A DNA stretch of 5,164 bases from Bacillota bacterium (GCA_023441905.1 JAEZNC010000196.1:1-5164), one strand, 5' to 3'; shown: positions 1 to 5,164, numbered from the stretch's first letter. The notes: a model not told the origin generated them from the letters alone. Program-made: numbers and translations.

Positions 1-2
1 AT

Positions 3-1604
3 ATGTCAAGCATTCAGCGGTACATAGCTTTCGCGCATATCAGCAAATATACGTTAAGCGGCATTCTGGCTCAGGGACAAGTCCTCATCATTATTCTGCT
101 GACGCTCAATCCGATGAAGAGGAGCCACCAAACGGCTTTGATTCTTTGCGGCATAACGAGTGTGGCGGCAATGGCTTCCATGTTGATTGAGGGCAGCACC
201 GATCCGCTGCCGGGTATTTTTGTACCTTTGATTTCGGGTACAGTCAGTATCATCATCAACAACTATTCAACAAGGCTCAAAGATCAGCTGAACAGAGTGG
301 TGGAATACAGCATGATCGTCAAAAAGAACGAGCAGATGCTGCACTCGCTTGCATATTATGATTCATTAACAGGCCTGCCAAATAAAAAGACGCTGATGGA
401 TCAGATCGAGATGCTGCAAAAAAGAAGCAACGTCTTTTATCTTGTTTATATGGATGTTGACAATCTAAAGAAAGTGGCCGATACGCTGGGGCGGAGCATC
501 TGCGATGCTGTTTTGCAGAGCGTGGCGCAGCGGTGGAAACAATATTGTCGTGACGAGGATTTGCTGGCAAGGGTGGGCTTCTCTGAATTTGTGATTCTCA
601 TTTGCCGCGACGCGGACACCGAAGACATTCGCAGCTATCTGAGGGGTTTTTGCGATGCGTTAAAAGAACCTGTCTGTATCGGGCACAAAGAATTTCAAAT
701 GCATGTTCTCTTTGGCGTGGCAAAGTATCCGAACCATGGTGCCAGCGCAGAAGAATTGCTCGGCAATGCGGACATTGCACTGGTTAAAGCCAAAAAGCTC
801 GGAATGAACGTTTGTCAGTTTTTCAGCAATACATTGGGAGATGAAGCGAAGAGAAAGGACCGGCTGGAGAATGATTTGGCGTACGCCATTCAAAATAATG
901 AGCTTTTTTTGGTGTATCAGCCGCATTACTGTTGCGGCTCATTCGAGCCGCGCGGGTTTGAAGCGCTGGCCCGCTGGAATCACCCGGAGCTTGGCGTCAT
1001 CAGCCCTGTTGAGTTTATACCGATTGCTGAAGAAACCGGCATGATTAACGACATCGGCAGATGGGCCATTGAAGCGGCTTTGAACACGTTAGCCGAACTT
1101 CGCGATAAAGCCAATATCAATACCGTGATCTCGGTCAATCTATCTGTGAAGCAATTGCTTGACCCGTTGTTTGCCGCAAGGGTTAGCGGCTTTCTCAAAA
1201 AAACCGGGCTTGACAGCGGGTATCTGGAATTCGAAATGCCCGAAACGGTTTTTGCTTCGGACTGCGGAGATGTGATCGGCGTTTTGAATCAGCTGAAAAA
1301 TATGGGCATCGGATTGGCCGTAGACGACTTTGGAAAGAGAACGCCTTCGCTTAACGATTTAAGGGCAATGCCAGTTAATCTGTTGAAGATTGATAAAGCC
1401 ATGATTGACAGGACAGCCCTATCTGATCGTATGACGGAAGCTATCGTAGCTTTTGCGCATACCCTTGGTCTAAAAGTGGCTGCAAAAGGCGTTGAACAGG
1501 TGCAGCAGCTGGAGTATCTCTCGGCAAAGGGATGCGATTATGCTCAGGGCTATTTCTTAAGCAGACCGGTTTCGAAAGATCAGATTTCAAACGTTTATTC
1601 TTAA
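3..1604 (+). CDS. Membrane-anchored GGDEF-EAL domain protein, both active sites degenerate
   Basis: Three hydrophobic segments (residues about 16-36, 43-62 and 69-88) are followed by a short linker, a GGDEF domain (about 115-275) and an EAL domain (about 290-528). The GGDEF domain begins with the family-typical DSLTGLPN (120-127) and keeps an Asp-rich metal site (MDVD, 150-153). However, the signature motif reads GFSEF (192-196). The RxxD inhibitory c-di-GMP site is present as RDED (183-186), five residues before the motif. The EAL domain keeps E320 of EAL, N379, E411, D441-D442, K462, E498 and Q515. The usual AEGVE motif is AKGVE, with K495 at the general-base position, and loop 6 reads DDFGKRTPSL instead of DDFGTGYSSL. 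By family knowledge, neither cyclase nor phosphodiesterase activity is expected; a c-di-GMP sensor or protein-interaction role is inferred. The C-terminus is complete. Only two bases precede the ATG, so no ribosome binding site is visible and the true start could lie upstream, although this N-terminal module usually starts about here. Confidence 0.9.
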   Translation: MSSIQRYIAFAHISKYTLSGILAQGQVLIIILLTLNPMKRSHQTALILCGITSVAAMASMLIEGSTDPLPGIFVPLISGTVSIIINNYSTRLKDQLNRVVEYSMIVKKNEQMLHSLAYYDSLTGLPNKKTLMDQIEMLQKRSNVFYLVYMDVDNLKKVADTLGRSICDAVLQSVAQRWKQYCRDEDLLARVGFSEFVILICRDADTEDIRSYLRGFCDALKEPVCIGHKEFQMHVLFGVAKYPNHGASAEELLGNADIALVKAKKLGMNVCQFFSNTLGDEAKRKDRLENDLAYAIQNNELFLVYQPHYCCGSFEPRGFEALARWNHPELGVISPVEFIPIAEETGMINDIGRWAIEAALNTLAELRDKANINTVISVNLSVKQLLDPLFAARVSGFLKKTGLDSGYLEFEMPETVFASDCGDVIGVLNQLKNMGIGLAVDDFGKRTPSLNDLRAMPVNLLKIDKAMIDRTALSDRMTEAIVAFAHTLGLKVAAKGVEQVQQLEYLSAKGCDYAQGYFLSRPVSKDQISNVYS

Positions 1605-1635
1605 TGACATATCCCGAAAAGCCTTGGAGTGAACG

Positions 1636-1857
1636 ATGGATTTTCTTCTTATTGCTTTTTGGTCGGCTTTACCGTTTTGCATGTCTGCCGGATATCCGTA
1701 TGGCTGTTTTATCAATGTATACCGAAATGATCAATCGATCATCTATGATCTTTTCAAAAACGAATCGTACCGGAAATGGAGATTATTATCCGTCAAAAAA
1801 CAAATCGTTAAAATACTGCTAATATGGTCTATAGCAGAAAAAATAGCCAGTTGCTAG
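1636..1857 (+). CDS. Possible small membrane-associated protein, 73 aa, unrecognised
   Basis: This is a weak candidate. In its favour is GGAG at 1626-1629, six bases before the ATG, and a hydrophobic start (residues 1-16, MDFLLIAFWSALPFCM) that could be a membrane segment. A basic middle (YRKWRLLSVKK) and a second hydrophobic patch (KILLIWSI) follow. Against it, I recognise no family, the product is short, and codons such as ATA and CTA near its end are uncommon in the neighbouring genes. It begins 31 bases after the stop of the GGDEF-EAL gene and could be co-transcribed with it, as no terminator lies between them. A longer ORF in another frame (1532-1822) overlaps the GGDEF-EAL gene and looks like a shadow. 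The alternative is that 1605-1945 is simply non-coding. Confidence 0.22.
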   Translation: MDFLLIAFWSALPFCMSAGYPYGCFINVYRNDQSIIYDLFKNESYRKWRLLSVKKQIVKILLIWSIAEKIASC

Positions 1858-1865
1858 AATAGATG

Positions 1866-1871
1866 TATGAT
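1866..1871 (+). promoter_or_regulatory. Candidate -10 element of the xylA promoter
   Basis: TATGAT matches the consensus TATAAT at five of six positions and lies about 75 bases before the xylA start. No good -35 hexamer is found 16-18 bases upstream (the region reads AATAGCCAG), and it is not a proper extended -10. It would put the transcription start near 1878, just before the palindrome at 1883-1904. This is inference from position and one hexamer only. Confidence 0.25.
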
Positions 1872-1882
1872 TGTTTGAGCAG

Positions 1883-1904
1883 GTCTTCCGTAACCGGTTA
1901 AGAC
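1883..1904. promoter_or_regulatory. Operator-like palindrome upstream of xylA
   Basis: The perfect 10-bp palindrome TAACCGGTTA (1891-1900) sits inside a wider inverted repeat, GTCTT (1883-1887) and AAGAC (1900-1904). A central CG with symmetric arms is typical of LacI/GalR-family operators. The site lies 42-63 bases before the xylA start, just after a -10-like hexamer, where a bound repressor would block transcription. Read as RNA it could instead fold as GTCTTCCG, loop TAAC, CGG-TT-AAGAC with a two-base bulge, but no T-run follows, so it is not a terminator. The regulator is not in the window. Confidence 0.4.
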
Positions 1905-1945
1905 ACTCGAAAATTCAGTAAAAACTTAAGAAGCGAGGTTACCCT

Positions 1946-3262
1946 ATGAAAGAGTATTTCTCCGGCGTACCAAAGATTCAATACAAAGGAAAAGACGGCG
2001 ATGCGTTATCGTTCAAGTTTTACAACCCTGACGAAAAACTGAACGGCAAAACGATGAAAGAGCATTTAAAATTCGCCATGTCCTATTGGCATACGCTTTG
2101 CGGCAACGGTGCGGATATATTTGGAATGTCGGGCACCATGGATAAAACCTTCGGCGGGCTTACCGACCGCGAGATATTCGAGCACAAAGCCTATGCGGGC
2201 TTCGAATTGATGGAAAAGCTCGGTATTGACTATTTCTGCTTTCACGACCGTGACATCGCGCCCGAGGGGGCCACGCTGGCAGAAAGCAACGCGATTCTCG
2301 ACGATTTCGTGGCGCTGTTGGAAAAGCTGATGAAAGATACCGGCAAAAAGCTGCTTTGGGGAACGGCCAACCTGTTCAGCAACAAGCGGTTTCTGCACGG
2401 TGCCGCCACATCATGCAACGCGGATGTGTTTGCGTATGCGGCAGCCCAAATTAAAAAAGCGATGGAGTGCACAAAACGCCTCGGCGGCGACGGCTATGTG
2501 TTCTGGGGCGGCCGCGAAGGGTATACCACGCTGCTCAATACGAACCTTGGCCTCGAACAGGATAACCTCGCACGTATGCTGACGATGGCGCGTGATTATA
2601 AAAAGAGCATCGGATTTGAGGGTGATTTCTATATTGAACCCAAGCCGATGGAACCGACAGCTCACCAGTATGATTACGATGTGGCGACTGTGCTTGCGTT
2701 CTTGCGCAAATACGGCCTGGATAAAGACTTCAAAATGAACGTGGAAGCCAACCATGCCACCCTTGCGGGGCACAGCTTTGCGCATGAGCTGCGCGTGGCG
2801 CGTGAAAACGGCGTGTTTGGTTCGATAGACGCGAATCAGGGCGAGGTGTTCAACGGCTGGGATACCGACAACTTCCCGACCAATGTGTATGATGTGACGC
2901 TCGCGATGTACGAAGTCATCAAAGCGGGCGGCTTCACAAAGGGCGGCACCAACTTCGATTCGAAGCTGCGCCGCGAATCCATTTCGACGGAAGACGTGTT
3001 CCGCGGGTATATCGTGGGTATGGATACCATGGCGCTTGGCTTCAAGATTGCCAGCAAGCTGATTGCGGACGGCCGTATCGACAAGTTCGTGGACGAACGC
3101 TATGCAAGCTACAAGTCCGGTATAGGCGCGAAGATCGTGAGCGGGCAAACGGATTTCGCCTCACTCGAAAAGTACGCGTTGGAAATGGGCGAAGTCAAAT
3201 CGAACGCCAGCGGGTCGCAGGAGTATCTTGAAGGGATTATCAACTCTGTGATTTTCGGCTAA
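1946..3262 (+). CDS. xylA: Xylose isomerase
   Basis: Cytoplasmic enzyme that interconverts D-xylose and D-xylulose (and glucose and fructose, less well) using two divalent metal ions; it is the first step of xylose use. The 438-residue length is standard for the class II (long) family. The catalytic base is H100, with D103, in FCFHDRDIAPEG (97-108). Metal ligands in the usual order are E231 (IEPKP), E267 and H270 (VEANHATLAGH), D295 (DANQG), D306 and D308 (GWDTDNFP) and D338 (NFDSK); K233 is also present. The segment YVFWGGREGYTTLLNT (184-199) is another family signature. From memory, SYWHTLCGNGADIFG (46-60) is closest to the Clostridium phytofermentans type. The start is supported by GAGG at 1935-1938, seven bases upstream, and by the typical MKEYF N-terminus. 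It appears to be transcribed alone: a candidate operator precedes it and a strong terminator follows. No xylulokinase gene is adjacent. All key residues are intact. Confidence 0.98.
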   Translation: MKEYFSGVPKIQYKGKDGDALSFKFYNPDEKLNGKTMKEHLKFAMSYWHTLCGNGADIFGMSGTMDKTFGGLTDREIFEHKAYAGFELMEKLGIDYFCFHDRDIAPEGATLAESNAILDDFVALLEKLMKDTGKKLLWGTANLFSNKRFLHGAATSCNADVFAYAAAQIKKAMECTKRLGGDGYVFWGGREGYTTLLNTNLGLEQDNLARMLTMARDYKKSIGFEGDFYIEPKPMEPTAHQYDYDVATVLAFLRKYGLDKDFKMNVEANHATLAGHSFAHELRVARENGVFGSIDANQGEVFNGWDTDNFPTNVYDVTLAMYEVIKAGGFTKGGTNFDSKLRRESISTEDVFRGYIVGMDTMALGFKIASKLIADGRIDKFVDERYASYKSGIGAKIVSGQTDFASLEKYALEMGEVKSNASGSQEYLEGIINSVIFG

Positions 3263-3283
3263 GCCTTAATACAGACTCGACAC

Positions 3284-3317
3284 AAAGCCGTATCGTTTTG
3301 CCGCGATACGGCTTTTT
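3284..3317 (+). terminator. Intrinsic terminator of xylA
   Basis: AAAGCCGTATCG (3284-3295) pairs perfectly over 12 bases with CGATACGGCTTT (3304-3315) around an 8-base loop. The descending arm runs into TTTTT (3313-3317). It begins 21 bases after the xylA stop codon. This cleanly separates xylA from the transporter genes downstream, so the latter need their own promoter. Confidence 0.93.
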
Positions 3318-3375
3318 CTGTGCCTTATCGGTTGAGCTCATAGCCATTGTATCAGCAGCAGAGTTGACTGTTATA

Positions 3376-3389
3376 TCAAAGCGCTTGTG
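3376..3389. promoter_or_regulatory. Possible cre (CcpA) site
   Basis: TCAAAGCGCTTGTG contains the exact core AAAGCGCTT of the Gram-positive catabolite-repression element (TGAAARCGYTTWCW, from memory) but departs from it at four outer positions. AAGCGCTT (3379-3386) is a perfect 8-bp palindrome. Catabolite repression of a pentose importer would make biological sense. The site is almost 500 bases before the chvE start codon, so it matters only if a promoter lies nearby. Confidence 0.3.
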
Positions 3390-3421
3390 CTTACTCTCTA
3401 TCAGGCTGTTAAGGACTGTAT

Positions 3422-3496
3422 TGACTTTTGTTATACGAAAAAAATTCTTCGCTAGTTGAGAAAGGGGTACAACGCATAGGATAAAATCAAAAGTCA
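3422..3496. repeat. Long-range 9-bp inverted repeat
   Basis: TGACTTTTG (3422-3430) and CAAAAGTCA (3488-3496) are perfect reverse complements separated by 57 bases. Inside them TTAT (3431-3434) can pair with ATAA (3481-3484) if three bases bulge. The enclosed part can form a small CGAA/TTCG stem-loop. The arms could close a branched RNA or be two operator half-sites. In a 600-base spacer, chance is possible. Confidence 0.45.
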
Positions 3497-3522
3497 GTTA
3501 ATTATTGTTGGTGACAGCTCAT

Positions 3523-3567
3523 GCTTTTGGTTTTGCAGTTTAGTGCTTAAAGCAGAGAGCCAAAAGC
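3523..3567. repeat. 8-bp inverted repeat, hairpin-capable
   Basis: GCTTTTGG (3523-3530) and CCAAAAGC (3560-3567) are perfect reverse complements around 29 bases. Within the loop, TTTA and TAAA around GTGCT (3539-3551) can pair. No T-run follows, so it is not a terminator. Its role is unknown. Confidence 0.45.
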
Positions 3568-3684
3568 CTGTACGTATTGCGACGCAAATGCTGTTTTGTT
3601 CGGCTGCGCATACCTGATATTGCGGTGCTATGATCTCATTTTTAAATATATAGTGGTTTTTAGCTGCACGTATATGTAAAAAAC

Positions 3685-3745
3685 AATGATAAAAGTAAAA
3701 GAGTAAGTTTCCTTACTGGATTTTTTTATCATTAAAATAATCCAG
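3685..3745 (+). promoter_or_regulatory. Pair of mutually exclusive hairpins in the probable chvE leader
   Basis: Hairpin A: AATGATAAAA (3685-3694) pairs with TTTTATCATT (3724-3733), enclosing AGTAAG (3702-3707) paired with CTTACT (3712-3717) around loop TTTC. Hairpin B: CTGGATT (3716-3722) pairs with AATCCAG (3739-3745), and after one T-T mismatch TTTTA (3724-3728) pairs with TAAAA (3733-3737) around loop TCAT. The two share 3716-3733 and cannot coexist. The inner stem of A is followed by GGA and seven T, a weak terminator shape, which B would take apart. If the region is transcribed, this has the layout of an attenuator or switch. If not, it could be a stack of operators. I see no known riboswitch core. 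Confidence 0.4.
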
Positions 3746-3867
3746 CTGTATGAAAAGAATATCCGGACATGTTAAAAAAAAGCATGACCTTCACAAAATT
3801 CACTATTCATCGTTTTTCATATGTACGGTAACATGACAACATCAAAAACATAAGGAGGAACCCCTAG

Positions 3868-5025
3868 ATGTCTAAAAAATTAGGCGGTCTGATTTTGGCG
3901 CTTGTTATGCTGGTCGCAGCTTTTGCGGCTTGTGCGGCTCCCGCTCCCTCTGAGAGCGCTCCCGCTCCCTCTGAGAGCGCTGCGGCTCCTGTTGAGGAAT
4001 CGGTTGCCCCCGTGGATGATTCCGGCGCTGGCAAACTTGTTGGCGTAACAATGCCGACCAAGTCTCTCCAGAGATGGAATGAAGACGGTGCAAACGTGAA
4101 GGCTGCTCTTGAAGCCAAAGGCTACAAAGTAGATCTTCAGTACGCTGATGAGACACAGGCCATGCAGAACAGCCAGATCGAGAATCAGATCACCATGGGT
4201 GTTGACGTTCTCGTTATCGCTTCCATCGACGGTGGCGCGCTGGGCGGCACTCTGGAACAGGCTAAAGCAGCGGGTATCCCTGTTATCGCTTATGACAGAT
4301 TGATCACGAACACCGAAGCTGTTGACTATTATGCAACATTCGACAACAAAGGTGTTGGCACAATGCAGGGCGAGTTCATCGTCAGCGCGCTCGGTCTTGA
4401 CAAAGGCGAAAAAGGCCCCTTCACAATGGAATGCTTCGGCGGCGACCCGGGCGACAACAACGCGAAACTGTTCAATCAGGGCGCTATGGAAGTTCTGCAG
4501 CCTTACATTGACAGCAAAGTGCTCGTCGTGAAATCCGAACAGATCGAATATCCGGGCGAAATCGCGATCACAAACTGGAAAGCTCAGGGCGCACAGGACA
4601 GAATGGACAATCTGCTGACCGCTTACTATGCGGACGAGAACATCGACGTGGTGCTCTCCCCGAACGACAGCTTGGCACAGGGTATTGTGGCTTCGCTGAA
4701 GGCTGCTGGCTATGGCACAGAAGATAAGCCGTTCCCGATCATCACTGGTCAGGACTGCGACAAGATCAATGTGGGCCAGATCATCCGCGGCGAACAGTCC
4801 ATGTCCATCTTCAAGGATACCCGTGAACTTGCGAAACAGGTTATCGCGATGACCGATGCGATCCTTGCCGGCACGGAAGTTCCTGTGAATGCGGAATACG
4901 ACAACGGCGTGAAGAAAGTTCCGTCCTTCAACTGCGAGATTAAGTTCGCTGACAAGGACAACTGGAAAGCGCTTCTTGTTGACACCAACTATTACAAACT
5001 GTCTGATATTCCGGATGCGGAATAA
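3868..5025 (+). CDS. chvE: ChvE-type monosaccharide-binding lipoprotein of an ABC importer
   Basis: Extracytoplasmic receptor that captures monosaccharides and delivers them to an ABC permease. Residues 1-21 are a lipoprotein signal peptide (MSKKLGG, then a hydrophobic core) ending in FAAC with Cys22 as the lipid anchor; Phe at -3 is slightly unusual. An acidic Pro/Ser/Ala linker (23-55), including two exact APAPSES units, precedes a periplasmic-binding-protein type 1 fold. Blocks that match ChvE as I remember it are VGVTMPTKSLQRW (58-70), DLQYADE (89-95), QIENQITMGVDVLVIASIDG (103-122), VIAYDRLITNT (139-149), DYYATFDN (153-160), FGGDPGDNNA (190-199), RMDNLLTAYY (245-254), GQDCD (294-298) and IFKDTRELAK (314-323). 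AAGGAGG at 3852-3858, nine bases before the ATG, fixes the start. The gene heads an operon with the ATPase beginning at 5151. Proximity to xylA suggests xylose among its substrates, but ChvE-like proteins bind several sugars and the ligand cannot be read from sequence. Confidence 0.93.
   Translation: MSKKLGGLILALVMLVAAFAACAAPAPSESAPAPSESAAAPVEESVAPVDDSGAGKLVGVTMPTKSLQRWNEDGANVKAALEAKGYKVDLQYADETQAMQNSQIENQITMGVDVLVIASIDGGALGGTLEQAKAAGIPVIAYDRLITNTEAVDYYATFDNKGVGTMQGEFIVSALGLDKGEKGPFTMECFGGDPGDNNAKLFNQGAMEVLQPYIDSKVLVVKSEQIEYPGEIAITNWKAQGAQDRMDNLLTAYYADENIDVVLSPNDSLAQGIVASLKAAGYGTEDKPFPIITGQDCDKINVGQIIRGEQSMSIFKDTRELAKQVIAMTDAILAGTEVPVNAEYDNGVKKVPSFNCEIKFADKDNWKALLVDTNYYKLSDIPDAE
3937..3978 (+). 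repeat. Perfect 21-bp tandem duplication in the chvE linker
   Basis: Two identical 21-base units (3937-3957 and 3958-3978) encode APAPSES twice, residues 24-30 and 31-37. All codons are identical, including both GCT and both CCC, so the duplication is recent or kept uniform by slippage. The unit is in frame and lies in the flexible spacer between the lipid anchor and the binding domain, so copy-number change would alter only tether length. Confidence 0.95.
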
Positions 5026-5041
5026 CCCTTAATTTATGGTG

Positions 5042-5070
5042 AATGGCGGCAGCACAGCTGCCGCCATTTT
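5042..5070 (+). terminator. Intra-operon terminator/attenuator hairpin after chvE
   Basis: AATGGCGGCAGC (5042-5053) pairs perfectly with GCTGCCGCCATT (5057-5068) around the loop ACA, followed by a short T-run ending at 5070 and then C. The stem is strong and GC-rich but the T-run is only four bases (5067-5070), so partial termination is likely. The stem also protects the 3' end of the chvE message. This arrangement commonly lets binding proteins be made in excess over the ATPase and permease. It lies 16 bases after the chvE stop and 80 bases before the next start codon. Confidence 0.78.
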
Positions 5071-5150
5071 CTTAAACAGAGTTCGAAAACGAATGTTTTG
5101 GGCGTTGTTTTAAGAGGATTGGTTTAAGTTTTTAGACAAGGAGTGGTCGC

Positions 5151-5164
5151 ATGTCGGAATACAT
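5151..5164 (+). CDS. mmsA: Start of the sugar ABC transporter ATP-binding subunit (cut by window end)
   Basis: Only MSEY plus the first two bases of an Ile (AT) or Met (ATG) codon is visible. AAGGAG at 5138-5143, seven bases before the ATG, marks a real translation start. In the family as I remember it, the ATPase that follows a ChvE-like protein (MmsA/GguA, two ABC domains) often begins MSEYILEM and lies directly downstream. Identity is therefore inferred from position and four residues and would need the next few hundred bases to confirm. It would energise sugar import with an MmsB/GguB permease expected after it. The 125-base gap from chvE contains the hairpin at 5042-5070. Confidence 0.55.

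Larger units (their letters stand above)
3263..3867. other. 605-base non-coding region between xylA and chvE
   Basis: No credible ORF occurs on either strand. After the xylA terminator the stretch holds a cre-like core (3376-3389), a 9-bp long-range inverted repeat (3422-3496), an 8-bp inverted repeat (3523-3567), an 11-base odd palindrome TTGCG-A-CGCAA (3577-3587), two mutually exclusive hairpins (3685-3745) and an imperfect CCGG-centred palindrome (3759-3770). The part from about 3640 onward is markedly AT-rich. The promoter of the transporter operon must be here, but I cannot place it reliably. TTGAGA (3456-3461) with GATAAA (3480-3485) at 18-base spacing, and TTGCGG (3620-3625) with TAAATA (3643-3648) at 17-base spacing, are weak candidates. 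The region is long for one promoter, so regulatory RNA or several operators are plausible. Confidence 0.7.

Noticed and set aside
1689..1698. CGGATATCCG palindrome
   Set aside because: A single 10-bp palindrome within the doubtful small ORF, far from any plausible promoter and without a convincing second copy.
1532..1822. 96-codon plus-strand ORF overlapping the end of the GGDEF-EAL gene
   Set aside because: Its first 70 bases are out of frame within a real gene, it has no good SD at its start, and the product has no family resemblance.
1816..1837. CTGCTA/TAGCAG hairpin as a terminator before xylA
   Set aside because: Only six pairs with a ten-base loop, followed by A rather than T on the plus strand; as a minus-strand terminator it would be very weak.
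2411..3148. 245-codon open frame on the minus strand inside xylA
   Set aside because: It lies entirely within a clearly real xylose isomerase gene, has no recognisable domains and a His/Arg-rich composition typical of an antisense shadow.
3685..3745. Miniature inverted-repeat transposable element
   Set aside because: No flanking target-site duplication or recognisable transposon ends; the arms are AT-rich and overlap another hairpin.
3937..3978. Tandem repeat as a CRISPR or mobile-element signature
   Set aside because: Two adjacent units without spacers, in frame within a coding linker; no inverted ends or target duplications.
3864..4118. Minus-strand ORFs over the start of chvE
   Set aside because: They are shadows created by the repetitive Ala/Pro/Ser codons of the lipoprotein linker.
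5084..5100. AAAAC/GTTTT hairpin before the ATPase gene
   Set aside because: Five weak pairs only; indistinguishable from chance in this composition.

Overview
The window looks like a piece of chromosome from an anaerobic Gram-positive bacterium of the Clostridia. The lineage is inferred from gene content: a class II xylose isomerase of the Clostridium type, an acidic Pro/Ser/Glu-rich lipoprotein linker after the signal peptide, strong AGGAGG-type ribosome binding sites, and a membrane-anchored GGDEF-EAL protein with an N-terminal module I know from clostridial relatives. Genus and species cannot be named from the sequence.

All genes are on the plus strand. Positions 3-1604 encode a membrane GGDEF-EAL protein whose two catalytic centres both look damaged (GFSEF for GGDEF; Lys for the EAL general-base Glu). 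Its RxxD inhibitory-site motif is kept, so a c-di-GMP-binding or regulatory role is more likely than turnover. Positions 1605-1945 hold one weak small ORF (1636-1857), a -10-like element, and an operator-like palindrome upstream of xylA. Positions 1946-3262 are a complete xylose isomerase gene, closed by a strong intrinsic terminator at 3284-3317.

A 605-base non-coding stretch (3263-3867) follows. It carries a cre-like core, two long-range inverted repeats and a pair of overlapping hairpins that cannot form together. Positions 3868-5025 encode a ChvE-type sugar-binding lipoprotein. A 12-bp hairpin with a short T-run (5042-5070) separates it from the first codons of the next gene (5151 to the window end), which is probably the ATPase of the same ABC importer.

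The metabolic logic is uptake of xylose or related monosaccharides by a ChvE/MmsA/MmsB-type importer, and conversion of xylose to xylulose by XylA. No xylulokinase or regulator gene lies in the window. I see no mobile element, CRISPR array, tRNA or rRNA, and no clear new biological system. The most interesting parts are the degenerate c-di-GMP protein and the structured leader upstream of chvE.
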